NCBI RefSeq assembly: GCF_900497805.2 | Contig: NW_020954687.1 | Span: 6,779,490-6,843,489, forward strand | From: Vombatus ursinus | Taxonomy: Eukaryota > Chordata > Mammalia > Diprotodontia > Vombatidae | Length of the DNA: 64,000 nt | Direction: 5' to 3' | In this document: one piece after another, positions 1 through 11,099 of the stretch | How the letters are laid out: the number at the start of each line of letters is the position of its first letter | Position numbering within the stretch: position 1 is the first letter of the stretch | Position numbers and translations under genes: made by a program | The notes under the pieces: generated by a model | Database searches by the model: none | What the model was told of the DNA's origin: nothing | Seen by the model: the letters and a program-made list of their open reading frames with translations, nothing else

Positions 1-239
1 GTCACTGGCATAATTCCCCCAGTGGTCTTGACCCAAAGGGGGAGAATTCTTGATTGCCCAGTTCTGTTTTCCTCAAGTCACAGACCATTGAGCTTCTCCT
101 TGCCCCACCCCACCCCTCTATGTATGTGTGTGTGGGGGGGGGAGCGATCCATAAGTGAACCAGGTAAAACAGCAGTTATTACATTTTATCACAGTAGACA
201 CAGAGAAAATACATATAGGCATTAGACCAGATTTGCACA

Positions 240-410
240 CGGGACCAAAGATTTAGAAGGGATGCCAGAGTTCATCTAGCCCAACATTCTCATTTTTAAA
301 ATAAGGAAATAGACCTAGAGACATCAAAGAACTTGTCTAATGTCACATGGCCTGATTAAGTGGCCGAGCTACTTAACTCTGACTCCCTCCTCATTGCATG
401 GTCCCTTGCT
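240..410 (-). repeat. MIR-type CORE-SINE fragment
   Basis: The plus strand reads like the reverse complement of a MIR/Ther-1 element: a 'catctagcccaac' block, a 'cattttta..ataaggaaa' block, then a decayed copy of the 'cttgcccaaggtcac' core. It is heavily diverged, so it is old. A second short piece of the same core lies at about 447-496. Family level is clear; the subfamily is not. Confidence 0.6.
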
Positions 411-499
411 GCCTCCCTATAACAAAATTACGAGATTAAAAAAAAATTTAGGCAATTGGGGTTATGTGACTTGCCCAAGGTCATACAGCTAGTAAGAAA

Positions 500-860
500 A
501 TTACGAGATTTTTAAAAATAAAGTTTGACAGGTTTTATTTCTTTTTTGAGGAGGTTGGGGAGGTAGGAGTAGACTGTCTCTAAATGCTTCAAAGTTGAAA
601 ATGCTTCAAATCCTTTGACATATAAACGTCTGAGATACATAGAATCTGTTACAGTTCTTTCCCATTCTGACGATCGCTCCAAAAGTTGAGAACCAGTCAT
701 AGAGAGAGGTTCTAAGAACTGGTTCATATTGCTCTACAAGCTTTTGGAATAGCTTTGATTCCTATCTTTTGTTTGTATATCACTCATTTCTGATCATACC
801 ACTTTTCCTACTACAACTACTCAGCGAGCAATCTTTTTTTTCTTTACAGAAAAACATTTA
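500..860. other. Unassigned AT-rich sequence
   Basis: I recognise no gene or repeat here. A 71-codon open frame on the minus strand (512-727) resembles no family I know and has no support as a gene. Confidence 0.5.
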
Positions 861-869
861 AACAAAATG

Positions 870-1545
870 AACACTGTGATCATATCTGTTAGTGAATACT
901 ACGTTCTATACTTACAGTCCTCCACTTCACCTAGGAAAGCATGGAGGTGCATTTTTTCATCTCTCCTTGGGGCCAAGATTGAGAATTGTGACACAGAGTT
1001 TGGCTTCATTTTAGTAAGATTAGTTATTATAAGGGGGCAGCTAGGTGGCACAGTGGATAGAGCACTGGCCCTAAAGTCGGGAGGACCTGAGTTCAAATCC
1101 GGCCTCAAACCAAACACTTGACACTTACTAGCTGTGTGACCCTGGGCAAGTCACTTAACCCCAATTGCCTAAAAAAAATAAATAAAAAATTTTTAAAAAT
1201 GGAAAGATCAATTATTATAATCATTTTATGTAATTTTTCTGCCTATGCTTATTGTATTAGTTCATCGGTTCATACAAATCTTTGCATGTTTTTCTGAATT
1301 TTTTACCAAATATGAGAAATTAATTTTGCCTTTTTTGCCAGCACCTAATGCAATCTTGGCACATAGAAGCCAAAAAAAAGAAAAGAAAAGAAAAAAAGAA
1401 AAGAAAAACTTGTGTTGAATTGAATTCAATTACTGGTAAACATTATTCCACAATTCATTCAGCATTTCCACAAATTAATATATACTCAGTCCATTTCCAT
1501 TTCCATTTTTTTATGCTACCACAAAAAAAATTATAGAAACATTGT
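870..1545 (-). repeat. Antisense L1 3' end, interrupted by a SINE
   Basis: After the SINE at 1033-1200, the sequence 'tcatacaaatctttgcatg..tttctgaa' and then the 'cacaa-ttcattcagcatttccac' region match the reverse complement of the end of marsupial L1 ORF2. The part left of the SINE is less certain. The copy is strongly decayed and carries an A-rich simple repeat at about 1370-1410. Confidence 0.45.
1033..1200 (+). repeat. tRNA-derived SINE (short, poly-A type)
   Basis: Head GGGGCAGCTAGGTGG, B-box-like 'gagttcaaatcc', the conserved 'ctagctgtgtgaccctgggcaag' core and an A-rich tail identify the common marsupial tRNA-SINE in full length. A small duplication ('aaaccaaac') lies in the middle. 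Diverged flanks 'gttattataa' (before) and 'attattataa' (after) probably represent the target-site duplication. Confidence 0.85.
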
Positions 1546-1734
1546 TCAGGACCCTTAACCCAAGAGCCTTGGGAGTAACTGTGCCCCACAAACTACCAGG
1601 CCTGCTTTCAGCCCAGCCCCTTATAGCCATCATTGAGGAGAGAAATCATCATGGAGAGGAGGCCCACCTTTCTCATTACCAATGAATGCTGACCAACTAA
1701 TACCAATTTAAGCCCCAATGAAAATTCCACCTTT

Positions 1735-1970
1735 TACAGAAACCTTTCCCAATCCTTCTTAATTCTAGTGGTTTCCCTCTGTTAATTATTTCATATTTAT
1801 CCTATGTATTACTGGCTTTGTATATGTTTGTTTGCATATTGTCTCCTGCATTAGATTGTAAGCTCCTTGAGGGCAGGGACTCTTTTGCCTCATTTTGTAT
1901 CCTCAGGGCTCAACACAATGCCTGGCATATAGTAGGTGCTTAATAAATGTTTACTGATTGATTGAATCTT
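1735..1970 (+). repeat. L2 LINE 3' end
   Basis: Classic L2 tail: a 'cctttcccaatccttc' block, then 'ttgtaagctccttgagggcag', 'gcctggcatatagtaggtgct' and 'taataaatgttt'. The end of the ORF2 region is followed directly by the 3' UTR. This is an old, mammal-wide family. Confidence 0.85.
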
Positions 1971-2039
1971 CCAATAGGCACAGGAAATGGAGATTTCATT
2001 CCTCCCTTTCTCTTACTATTCATATCCAGGTAGCTAACA

Positions 2040-2455
2040 AGTCCTCTGGATAACACATCTACATCTCTGACATTGTTCCCTACCTTTCAATCTCATTTCA
2101 ACCACCTTAGAACAGGCTCTTATTAGTCCCCACTTTGAACATTGCAGTAATGCCCAAACTGGTCTTTCAACAGTCATTCTCTCCCCTTTTCAATGTACTC
2201 TCATCCTACTACAAAAACTGAGCTTCCTTTTTCAGTATTAAGGTCTGTCTGTCCTCTGCCCCAAAATCCCCAATGCTTTCCTCCTGCTTGCCAAGTGAAG
2301 TCCAAACTACTTTGTTTGCCATTAAGACCCTTCCCAATCTGGCACCACTCTACATTTACAGCTTTATCTAATGTAACTTCCATCCACTTTCTATAGCTTA
2401 GCCTTTGTGTAATACAAGTCTGACTTTCCCCAAATCTGGGGAAAATAAGCTTTTT
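2040..2455 (+). repeat. L2 LINE, RT-proximal fragment
   Basis: The sequence follows the part of L2 ORF2 that lies before the 3' end: a 'cagtaatgcccaaactggtct' block, a 'gccaagtgaagtccaaact' block, then 'ccattaagacccttcccaatctggc'. Because this part belongs upstream of the 1735-1970 tail in an intact element, the two are separate copies or a rearranged one. Confidence 0.7.
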
Positions 2456-2469
2456 ATAAAGAGACATTT

Positions 2470-2672
2470 AATTTTTTTAAATTCAAGACATATTTTAAGT
2501 GCACATAAAGCATGTCATAAGTAACAAATATAAGAAACTGATTGCAAAAATAAAATTATTCTTCAAAGAAGCAAAGATTAATTCAAGATCACAGTGGCAA
2601 AAACATCCACAATGAAAAAGAAGATGCCAATAGATCCAATCACAACCCAGGAATGCTGATTTTTAAAGTCAT
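2470..2672 (-). pseudogene. Possible fragment of a membrane-protein 3' end (unidentified)
   Basis: On the minus strand, codons from about 2665 down to a TAA at 2578-2580 read as a hydrophobic segment with the core SIGIFFFIVDVFATVILN, followed by about 110 bp of AT-rich sequence ending in a weak A-rich tail near L2. This is the shape of a 5'-truncated retrocopy of an mRNA for a protein that ends in a membrane helix. I do not recognise the parent, and a stretch this short could arise by chance. Confidence 0.2.
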
Positions 2673-2679
2673 TCGTTTA

Positions 2680-3210
2680 GATAGTTTTTTATTAAGAAAT
2701 AAAATTTTTAAATGCTTAAAAAAAACCCAAAACCCTGATGTACTCTTCCCTGTTTAAAACAAATCCTCACATGATTTTGTTAATTCAGAACTCATTAAGT
2801 AATTCTGTATGACTCAAAATCTTTCACAGTCGATTTCCAAATCACCAGAACCTCTTCATTACGTTAAAAATTCCTACCACAAAAGTCACACATCCCATTT
2901 CTTTTAGTAGTTTCTAGGCTTTTGAGTAAAAGGAAACTGATGACTCTTAATAGATATTTGCATTGTTCAATCATACGTGCTTTTAAAAAGATGTGTTATG
3001 CAGTACTGGAATTATAATACAGATGAAATCTGTCATCTCAGAAAATGAACATCATAAATGTAAATGATGTGTTAGAACCCAGATGAAGAAAGTGCCATTG
3101 GCTTTGCCCAAATATGGCAAAATCTTTAGGGTTCTTAAAAGCAAATTGAAGTGTCAACACATTTTGAAATGTAGCTATTAGTAATGAAACTTTTTTTTAA
3201 AAAAAATCAA
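2680..3210. other. Unassigned AT-rich sequence
   Basis: No repeat or coding signal is recognised. A short run at about 3215-3290 ('acttattaag...ctctgtgccaggca') belongs to a common interspersed repeat whose family I cannot name; it recurs at 16035, 21040, 30640, 46205 and 54225. Confidence 0.45.
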
Positions 3211-3299
3211 TCTAGCAAACACTTATTAAGGATCTATTTACTCTGTGCCAGGCAATCTTTGGGCTGTAATAAATGGAGGTAATATAATAATTAGCCCAT

Positions 3300-3545
3300 T
3301 AAAAGTAATAATGACATAGTAGGGTTTTTATGAGATGGCTTTGATGGACTTGCCTAATAAATGGAGATGGCCACAAGTAGAATAAACTACCTCATTCTGA
3401 AGCATTGAGTTCTCTAGGACTGACCCTCTTCCAAGGGAGGCTAGCTGACTGCCTGTCAGGAATAATGGAGAGGAAATTCCTCCTCAAGTATGGGTTGGAC
3501 AAGAAGACTTCTCTGATTTGATGATTCTATCACTGAAAGTCAGAA
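3300..3545 (+). repeat. CR1/L3 LINE 3' end (degraded)
   Basis: The order of motifs, 'aataaactacctca', 'gagttctc', a 'gtcaggaataatgg' block, 'tatgggttggacaagaagac' and 'tttgatgattctat', matches the 3' end of CR1/L3 elements, which finish in short 'gattct' repeats instead of poly-A. Confidence 0.6.
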
Positions 3546-3674
3546 GGCAGTAGAACTATTAAGTTTGAGTTTGCTTATTTGGCTAATACTGTACGAAATA
3601 TTTCTAATGCTTATAAAATGGTTTCCTGATCCACACATAGATCAGTAACAGATATGTTATCAAGAAACCTTCCA

Positions 3675-3845
3675 CAGGGGGCAGTTAGGTGGCGCAGTGG
3701 ATAGAGCTCTGGCCTTGGAGTCAAGAGGACCTGAGTTCAAATCTGCCCTCAGACACTTGACACTTACTAGCTGTGTGACCCTGGGCAAGTCACTTAACTC
3801 TGATTGCCTCACCAAAAAGCAAAAAAAAAAAAAAAAAAAGAAAGA
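3675..3845 (+). repeat. tRNA-derived SINE (short, poly-A type)
   Basis: Complete copy: head 'ggggcagttaggtggcgcag', 'gagttcaaatctg', 'ctagctgtgtgaccctggg' and an A tail that has begun to turn into AAAG repeats. Flanks 'aagaaaccttcc' (about 3662) and 'aagaaacattcc' (about 3855) are a target-site duplication with one mismatch. Confidence 0.9.
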
Positions 3846-3939
3846 AAGAAAGAAAAGAAACATTCCTTGGAATTTGCTCTACTCACCGTGCCATACCCAG
3901 ATGCCTTTTTTTTTTTGAGTGTCCATCATGACATCGCTT

Positions 3940-4170
3940 TATTCGAGGATCTTAGGATCCTTGAAAAAACATTTTTCGGTTACATTTTAAGTACAGAACT
4001 GATCCTTCCCTCTCTTCCCACCCTGCACTAGAGAAGTCTACCATTTGACACAAATATGTAAATATATGTAAAACCATACTATGCATACTTCTATTTGTCA
4101 GTTCTTTCTCTGGAAGTAGATAGCATCTTCTTTCACAGGTCCTTTATAGTTCTTTTATATACAGTTTTTA
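3940..4170 (-). repeat. Antisense L1 3' UTR fragment
   Basis: The sequence contains the reverse complement of the marsupial L1 end: 'cagttctttctctgg-agtagatagcatc' and 'cctttatagttctt', preceded by 'tgtaaaaccatactatgcata'. It begins soon after a T run at 3908, consistent with an antisense element tail. Confidence 0.65.
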
Positions 4171-4269
4171 TCAATGGGAAGAAGTAAAAAAAAAATACAG
4201 ATCTATTTGGCTGCTGCACCTCTGAGGGCAAAGGGACCTTTCCATCTGACTAGCAGTTGGAAGTCCTGC

Positions 4270-4400
4270 TGATGTTAGGTTCCCTCATTAGAACGTGAGT
4301 TCCTTGAGAGTATGGTCTGTCTTGCCCTTATATGTAGTTATTTGTATCCCCAATTCTTAGCACTATACTCTGTATATAATAAGCATTTAATATATGTTTT
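4270..4400 (+). repeat. L2 LINE 3' end
   Basis: 'gtgagttccttgagag', 'tatccccaattcttagcac' and 'aataagcatttaatatatg' match the L2 tail. It runs into a short ATTC tandem repeat at 4410-4430. Confidence 0.75.
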
Positions 4401-4491
4401 GTTCTTGTTATTCATTCATTCATTCATAGAGTTTTCTCACTAAGGAACTTTCTACACCTATGAAATCACAGGTCTGGAACATGCTGTTGTT

Positions 4492-4649
4492 TTTGTTTGT
4501 TTGCTTGTTTTTTGGTGAGGCAATTGGGGTTAAGTGACTTGCCCAGGGTTACACAGCTAGTAAGTGTCAAGTCTCTGAGGGTGCATTTGAACTCAGGTCC
4601 TCCTGACTCCAGGGCTGGTGCTCTATCCACTGTGCCACCTCGATGCCAC
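4492..4649 (-). repeat. tRNA-derived SINE with perfect 18-bp target-site duplication
   Basis: Reverse-complement SINE running from a T-rich tail to 'ctatccactgtgccacct'. The 18-bp sequence CTGGAACATGCTGTTGTT occurs at 4474-4491 and again at 4650-4667, with no mismatch. This proves L1-type retroposition and fixes both ends to the base. An intact duplication marks this as one of the younger insertions here. Confidence 0.95.
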
Positions 4650-4679
4650 CTGGAACATGCTGTTGTTAAGTTGATGAAG

Positions 4680-5235
4680 GTCAAAATACCACTTTGATTT
4701 TTTTTTCTTAATATAATTAATTGCTATGGCTTAAAAGATCCTTAGCTCCTTACCATACTAAGACCAACACAACACCCTACCCTCAATTAAACTTGGCAAC
4801 GTTCTTTTCTAACGTTACAACAAGAAACTGGCTGGGCTGAGTTGTTAGATAAAACGTAATTGCAGCTGTCAAGTACTAAAAAAAAAAAATCAAGGAACAG
4901 TTTTCATTATATCACATGATAAGCATTTATGTATAGACCTAAACCAATCTTATTCACTATGTATATAAACCATGCATATAAAATGTTTCAACTCATTTTG
5001 ATTAATAAAATTCTGCATTCTGATTTCCTGGTCAAGTGATAAAAAATGAGATAGTTTATTTGCTTGTCATACAATGATAGATATATAGATGTATCTATCT
5101 ACATATATGTATATATATATAAATAATATATATACAGAGAGATACACATAGAGAGAGACAGAGACACACACAGAAAGAGTTAGAGACAAGAAAAAGATTT
5201 AATGGTGAATTTATGTCAACTAGCCTTTCAATTAT
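4680..5235. other. Unassigned sequence with TA/GA simple repeats
   Basis: No gene is seen. Low-complexity TATA/GATA and GAGA/CACA sequence lies at about 5078-5185. Confidence 0.5.
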
Positions 5236-5237
5236 TA

Positions 5238-5335
5238 AAGTCATAAACATAGAATAAAAGGATTGGAAAGGATCTTAAATATCATTTAGATCAAACTCCC
5301 ATTTTACAAATGAGGAACAGTGCTAAGCACAGAAT
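5238..5335 (-). repeat. MIR-type SINE fragment
   Basis: 'attggaaaggatcttaaata', 'cccattttacaaatgagga' are the reverse-complement MIR/Ther-1 3' domain. It ends abruptly in unrelated sequence. Confidence 0.6.
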
Positions 5336-6060
5336 AAGGCCTAAATAGTATTTTAGTTGAACTTAATGAACTTGGAGAGTTGGAATGGAATACACAGAGA
5401 TCAAATCTTCTGGCTATTTTTGTTTTGCTTTATTATTTATCAATACTATGAATTTTTAATGATTAAATTTCTGGTTAAGTAAAAAAATGGAATTAAAATA
5501 ACATATTAAGAGCAAGAACTTGACTTTAATCAGCAATGCCAACTTGGGAAGGCATGTTATTCAAATAAGATAACCAAAGTAAGAGGGACTAGACAGAAAA
5601 TAATTTTTAATGCACTAAAAATATTTTTGGAAACCTGGACTGGTTTGTTTGATAAATATCTAATTTTTATTATTCCTTATCAGTATATTAAATAAGTAAC
5701 ATAAAAGCCAGTCTTGATTTATAGAAGGAAAATGGCTCAAATGGGAATTGTTACCATGTTCATTTGCTTGTTCCTTTCAGTTATTTAATCTCTAAATTTT
5801 TTATTTAGAGGCAATGATTAACTTTTATGTAAGACCACGAGTTGGCATACTACTATGCAACTGCTGCTGCTACTATTGTAAGTAAATCTCTATGCATTAT
5901 AGATAGATGTGAATAGCATTCACAATAATGGAAGAAAAATTAACAAAGTCATATTGTATACTTTTGTTTAGCCATGCGGGGTATAATGGTCTATATAAAA
6001 TAACTATCTCAGAAGAGCCAAGTGATGTATTTAAACCAAAGACCATCTTATTCATACCTA
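5336..6060. other. Unassigned AT-rich sequence
   Basis: I see no coding signal or assignable repeat in these roughly 700 bases. Confidence 0.45.
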
Positions 6061-6069
6061 CGCTTGTTT

Positions 6070-6178
6070 GAGAAATTGACAAGATAATATTTCCTGTCTT
6101 CTCAATGGGTGGGAGAGAGGGTAGAGGGAAAAAGAGAATTTGGAACTGAAAATAAAAAATAAAATTTTAAAAAAGAAA
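6070..6178 (+). repeat. L1/HAL1-type 3' terminus
   Basis: The G/A-rich block 'gggtgggagagagggtag' followed by 'gagaatttggaactgaaaat' and an AAAT/AAAA tail is the typical 3' end of marsupial L1 and HAL1 elements. Only about 100 bp are recognisable. Confidence 0.55.
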
Positions 6179-6179
6179 T

Positions 6180-6690
6180 TACTAATGATTTTTGGTTAGA
6201 GTGATCTGTTTCTTTTCATCTCATGTCTAGCAACAGATGGTTCCGGCATGACATTTCCCTCATCCTGTTATTTAACTAATTTAGCTATCGTTTTTTAGCC
6301 ATAGTAAAAACTATTGATTAGTTTAAAAGTTGTACGTGCCATTTACTATATTCATATTGGGTGGATGTGCACCTGAGATGAGAGACCCCTTATAAACTGA
6401 CCAATTGCCAGTGCAACAAGCTGATAGCTGCAACTATTCTGCAGCAAGAATAGTGGCTGCCTCATTAACACATATATCTTTTCCTGAGACTATAATCAAT
6501 GAAGGCAACAAAGGAGATTGGGACACTAAACCAAGACTGGGTCCTTCAAATTGGACAAGTTTTGGGTAGCAGTCCCGAGTTCCAGGAGTGACAAAGTATC
6601 TGATGTCACTTCAAACCCATTGATGAGGTAGAAAAGAGTGCTCGAGGCAGCCGGAGCAAGCTAGGAGATATGATGCAGGATGTGACCAGC
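6180..6690. other. Unassigned sequence
   Basis: No gene or known repeat is recognised. It may include part of the LTR-like unit that follows. Confidence 0.4.
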
Positions 6691-7200
6691 CAGAAAAGTG
6701 ATCAAAGAAGACTATGCATTGAAGTCCCCCACTGTGGACTTGTCTATGTAGTTTCACAAAGCACCCTCGATTCCAAAACAATTCTTCCCCTCCCCTTTTC
6801 TATTCTTCTTGCTTATCACCTCTGGACTACCTGATATCCCAGGCATTTTGGAACCATGCTTAGTCCTTTCATTCTCTTGTCCCTTTCCCCCATTCCATAA
6901 AATTGTATTAAAATCATACCTCTGACCTAGCTAACTACCTTTGCCTCCTATGGGAAGCTGGGGCCACTCTGCTTCCTTAGAGGAGCAGGGCCTACGGCCT
7001 ATGTTCTGCCTCCCACATGGAGTAGAGCCTACTGGGGGCTCTACCTCATGGGGAGCAGGCCCACTTGGGTGCATCACCCCAATAAAAGCCTTTCTTTAAC
7101 TTGGAGACTGCCTGAGTGAATTCTTTCAGGCCACTAGGACCTGCATGTCTATTCCTCATCATTTCAGGTAGCACCCCAACATTCTTGGGGTCTACCCTGA
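6690..7200 (+). mobile_element. Possible solo LTR of an endogenous retrovirus (fossil)
   Basis: A moderately GC-rich block sits in AT-rich surroundings and carries an AATAAA polyadenylation signal at about 7081, followed by a pyrimidine-rich stretch and 'gactgcctgagtgaattc'. This layout resembles the R/U5 part of a gammaretrovirus-like LTR. I see no internal viral genes on either side and could not define both ends or a target duplication. Family and age are uncertain. Confidence 0.35.
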
Positions 7201-7640
7201 ACTCATCACCAATAGCTACATAGAAGGTCTAAGTGAATTCCTTCACACCTGAACCAGCTCTCCCAACTCTAACCTTAACATCCATGTGTCCTTTTCTGTG
7301 TGCCTCTATTAAATACCTGACTTCTGGGTTGAGTCTCTAAATGCTATTTCTCTTTGCTGAATCCTGAAATAAATTGGTTTACTGAAATGACACACTGCCC
7401 AATTAAATTTTAAACTCTTAGAGAACACAGATCTTTTCTTTTTTTTAATCTTTGTTTCTTTGTCAGCACCTAGTAGAGTGCTTAGCATCTAGAATGGACT
7501 TAATATTGAATGAAATCAAAGTTGGAAAGATCCCAGGACTCAGAGAATAATTTCTTTCCCCTCCATATCTTTCTTCTTTTCTCTAATTCAAGCACACTGG
7601 TATTATAATTTGATAGTGTCTGAGGGTTTTGTTTTTGTTT
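7200..7640. other. Unassigned sequence
   Basis: No coding signal and no repeat that I can name. Confidence 0.4.
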
Positions 7641-7659
7641 TTACCTAGACCTCTAGCTT

Positions 7660-7820
7660 TACTGGTAGAGGGAACTCCCAGTAAGAAAACTCCCTCTACC
7701 AATGCAATTCTGCACTTGCTCTGCAACTCAGACTTAGTGGACTACCTGGGTCACTAGCACAGCCAGTAAGTGCCAGAGGCAGGAATTAAGGTCAAGTCCT
7801 TTCACTCTATTCATACTGTC
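7660..7820 (-). repeat. MIR-like SINE, 'GGGAACTCCC' subfamily
   Basis: 'gggaactcccagtaagaaaa', 'accaatgcaattctgcac', 'ctgcaactcagacttag' and 'gccagaggcaggaatta' form a reverse-complement SINE whose close relatives lie at 39355 and 43040. A MIR-like core is joined to a distinctive 'gagggagttccc' 3' domain. Confidence 0.6.
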
Positions 7821-8755
7821 ATTGAATATCAAGTGGGAAGTTCCTTTAAGTGAAAATGGGAGATTTCTAAATGAATTCTCATTACATCAGCAGAAAAGCT
7901 ATGAATACGTGGGAACTCTACAAGTTAAAATTAGCACCTATAATCAGGTTCATCTGTAGAGCGTTCCCCACTGATATGTACTGGTTATGACTCAAATTGT
8001 CTTTAAAATATCTAATTAGAACATGCAATTTTCACCACATATATGCCATTTGCAAATGAGGAATTATTTTTTTTTGAAGACATGGGCATGGTGGGTAGAA
8101 GAATAGAGATATGGATATCAGAGAAGGGAATGGGCAATAGTTGGAAAAAGTCAGGCACAGTGGTTTGGAAATGTTAGAGTTAGTAAGAGAAGCTTTCTAA
8201 GGAGGTTTGAAGATGGCAGGATTAGTTCATTGGGAGCAAAAATCACCAAAGTTACTCAACTTTCCCTCATAAAATGCTCTCCATTGGCTTTCTAAGGTAT
8301 CTGAAATTCCTACTACTGAGGGAATTACTATTTTGGATTAAGGCATCATTTCTAGAAAGGGCTGATTACAATGTAGGTGTTAACCTGGACAGGTTAGCAT
8401 ATGTTATATATTAGTACTCATTATCACATTAGCATTCATTTATTTTGACATTACTTAGCAGAAAACAAGAAACTTGAAGATGTACAAGATGTATTTTACT
8501 GATGTTGGGGAGGATAGTGAATAGAAAAATTAATGTGAACGTGGCAGAATTGCAAAAGAATCAAAGTGGAGATTTTGGGAAAACCAGGGAATAGCTTAAG
8601 AACACTGGGTTCTTGGGGGCATAAAGTATAAAAAGGAAGAAGGAAAGACCAAAGATAAACTACCTACCTTATAATTTTGCTTGGGGTGGTCACTTAACCT
8701 TTCTAGACTTTTTTCTCTATCTGTAAAGGAGGGGGTTGGATAAAATAACCATTAA
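7820..8755. other. Unassigned sequence
   Basis: About 930 bases in which I recognise no exon, RNA gene or repeat family. Confidence 0.45.
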
Positions 8756-8759
8756 GGTC

Positions 8760-9015
8760 CCTGGGAGCTAGATGGTGTTTTAGATCGAATGCTAGACTCG
8801 AGTCACGAAGACCTGAGATAAAGCTCAGCCTTAGACACTCACTGAATGTGTGACCTTGGACAAATAACTTAAGTCCTATTTGCCTCAGTTTTCTCATATA
8901 TAAAATGGAGTAATAATATTACTTACCTCCTAGAGTTATTTTGAGGATAAAATGAGAATATTTATAGTACTTTACAACCTTAAAACACTATATGAATGCT
9001 AGTGATTATTATTCC
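8760..9015 (+). repeat. MIR-type SINE, nearly complete
   Basis: tRNA-like head 'gggagctagatggt', core 'gtgaccttggacaaataac', 'tgcctcagttttctcatata', then 'gtactttacaacctt' and 'atgctagtgattattatt' run through the full MIR order. It is well diverged. Confidence 0.75.
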
Positions 9016-9940
9016 AGTTCTAAGAGTATAAGTTCAACCATTCTAATACTGAGGAAAAAGGAGAAAAATATGGTCAGGTAATAGGGGCAGATATGGAATA
9101 CACTTCTTTCTTACCTGCATTAATCCCAAGGTTAACAGAAAAGTGAGGGAATGTGTATGTCACAGGTAAAGGTTAATGTCTAAAGTCAAAGTAAGGAAAG
9201 AACTATTAACTGATTCATATGTTTGTTTAGCTTCCTATTCCCAAAGCTCTTTTTTTTAAAATTCCAATTAGGGGTTTCTACCTTGATTAGATTCTTAATT
9301 GATGAAATCATTGTTCCTGAGCCTAGCTCCCTGATGTGAAATGCAAATGTACTTTCATTTATTCGTTACTTAATTACTTGGTTTTATCTATTTGACTTAG
9401 TATAGCTCAGAGGATGCCTTATGCATATACCATTTGTCTCAGTAGGATGGGTCAGTTTTAAAGAGGCTCTCATCTCAGCCTGCACATGTCCCATGACTGC
9501 CTCATATTCAATCAATAACTGATATTTACAGTGATCCTTAAGCCAACGAGAAAAGGTTGGGTCCTTTCCCTCACTTTCTGGATGGCCAGATAGATCCAGG
9601 TATGAGTCAATACTTGCTATTGTTGAACAGCAGGACACAGGAATCAGATCCTGCTAAGCAACAACATACAGGCATTGGTGATTCAGGCACCAGCTGCTAC
9701 TAGGAAAGAGGAAGCAGAGAAATCAATACTTCATCCACTATTACAAACAAGGATTTCTAGGCCACTTCTTGACCAGACACAGGTACCTATAAGTCTGTCC
9801 CTGGCTCATTAGGCTCTCCTCAGTTGGTCTTTGAACTTTAAGTCATGCTACATGGAATACCACAAGACATACATGAATAAATAGTAGACTAAGTGTATAA
9901 GAATGTTGTATGACAGCTAAGAAATACCACAAAATAACAA
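9015..9940. other. Unassigned sequence
   Basis: The longest open frame (84 codons, minus strand, 9384-9638) shows no recognisable domain. No repeat is assigned. Confidence 0.45.
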
Positions 9941-9944
9941 TTGA

Positions 9945-10170
9945 CATATACAGTGCTTTAAAATTTACAAAATGTTTTTACATATATTATCTAATTAGTG
10001 TCCCCCAAAGCCCACAAGGTAGAAACTACGGGTATTATTATGTCCATTAACACAAGAAGAAACTTAAGCCCAGAGAGTTTAAATGATGTGCCCAGGGTCA
10101 CAAAGCTAATAAGCATTTGGAGTACTGTTTGATGGTAGTTGCTCCTGACTCCAAATCTAGCAATATCCAT
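9945..10170 (-). repeat. MIR-type SINE
   Basis: Reverse-complement MIR: 'cagtgctttaaaatttacaa', 'gtagaaactacgggtattat', 'gcccagggtcacaaagctaa' and 'ctcctgactccaaatct', in the expected order. Confidence 0.75.
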
Positions 10171-10850
10171 TATAGAATGAATGCTACCTCTCCTAGTGCA
10201 CCTGTTTGTTATTCTCTATTCTGACACCTACTAGAAAAATCAAAAGTGAATTCTGTGTTTATCCCAGCTGAAATGGCCCCATGACCCCTGGTATAGGGAC
10301 ATCCTGAGAGAGCTGAGAATAGCTCAGAAGGTGTTGTCTAGGATGCGGTGGCTGCTGGCAAAACTTAGGGTAAATAATGGATAGAGGAAGACCTCTATCA
10401 GTCTGTAATACAGACTTTTTACTGCATGGGTGTCTCTTCAAGGATATATGCAAAACAAGGGAACCCAAATACAGATGCATAGAAAAAGACAGCCATGCAA
10501 TCAGACTCCCCAGAGCTGCCCTGTTCTGTCACAAAGCCATCTCATCTGACTTTCGTGCTCTCTGCCGTCAACAGCCTGATCAGCACTGTAGTACAAGGAC
10601 CTGTTTAGGAAATGCAAACCTAGAAACCTGGAATTGTTCTGCTTTTGTAAACTGGTTACAGGTGGTTTCAGAGAGAGGAGGCCGATACCTTTGTCATGGT
10701 TTTTGATAATAGCTGCTACCTTCCTGTCACAGAGATCAATTGCCTACTTTCCAGATTGTGATGACACCATTATTACTAGAAATGCATTGCTCATCACTCA
10801 TTTTTCCTGATTTACCAAAAATCATACAAAGACAATATCCTATAAAACCA
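10170..10850. other. Unassigned sequence with the longest uncharacterised ORF of this part
   Basis: A 109-codon open frame (plus strand, 10377-10706) contains eight cysteines but no domain I recognise. It has no promoter, splice or conservation evidence and is best read as a chance frame. Confidence 0.4.
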
Positions 10851-10864
10851 TATGCTATCGGGAA

Positions 10865-10960
10865 CCACCTAGCATTTTGTCTTTGTATTCCCAGTGCCTG
10901 GCATATGTAGTAGGTGATAAATAAGTGCTTGTCAAATGAATTCATGAGTGATCTATGAAC
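10865..10960 (+). repeat. L2 LINE 3' end
   Basis: 'ttgtctttgtattcccagtg', 'cctggcatatgtagtaggtg' and 'ataaataagtgcttgt' are the last ~95 bp of an L2. Confidence 0.7.
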
Positions 10961-11099
10961 TGTCTTCACTGGTTTACAATGTCAAATAAAAATTTTCTGT
11001 GAACTTTATTGTAATGGGAGATTCTTTATAAAATTGTATGGTAAAATCAACAGAAGATCCAAGTTGGCTAATAAGAGATCATTAATGAGAATTTATGAA

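Noticed and set aside
1033-1200. tRNA gene, because of A/B-box-like motifs
   Set aside because: The motifs belong to the SINE head. The cloverleaf cannot be completed, and a SINE body and tail follow.
9384-9638. 84-codon minus-strand frame as an exon
   Set aside because: No domain or splice-site support; composition is that of non-coding sequence.
10377-10706. 109-codon open frame as a gene
   Set aside because: No domain, no start context or splice evidence, and no homologue that I recognise. Frames of this length are expected in 64 kb.
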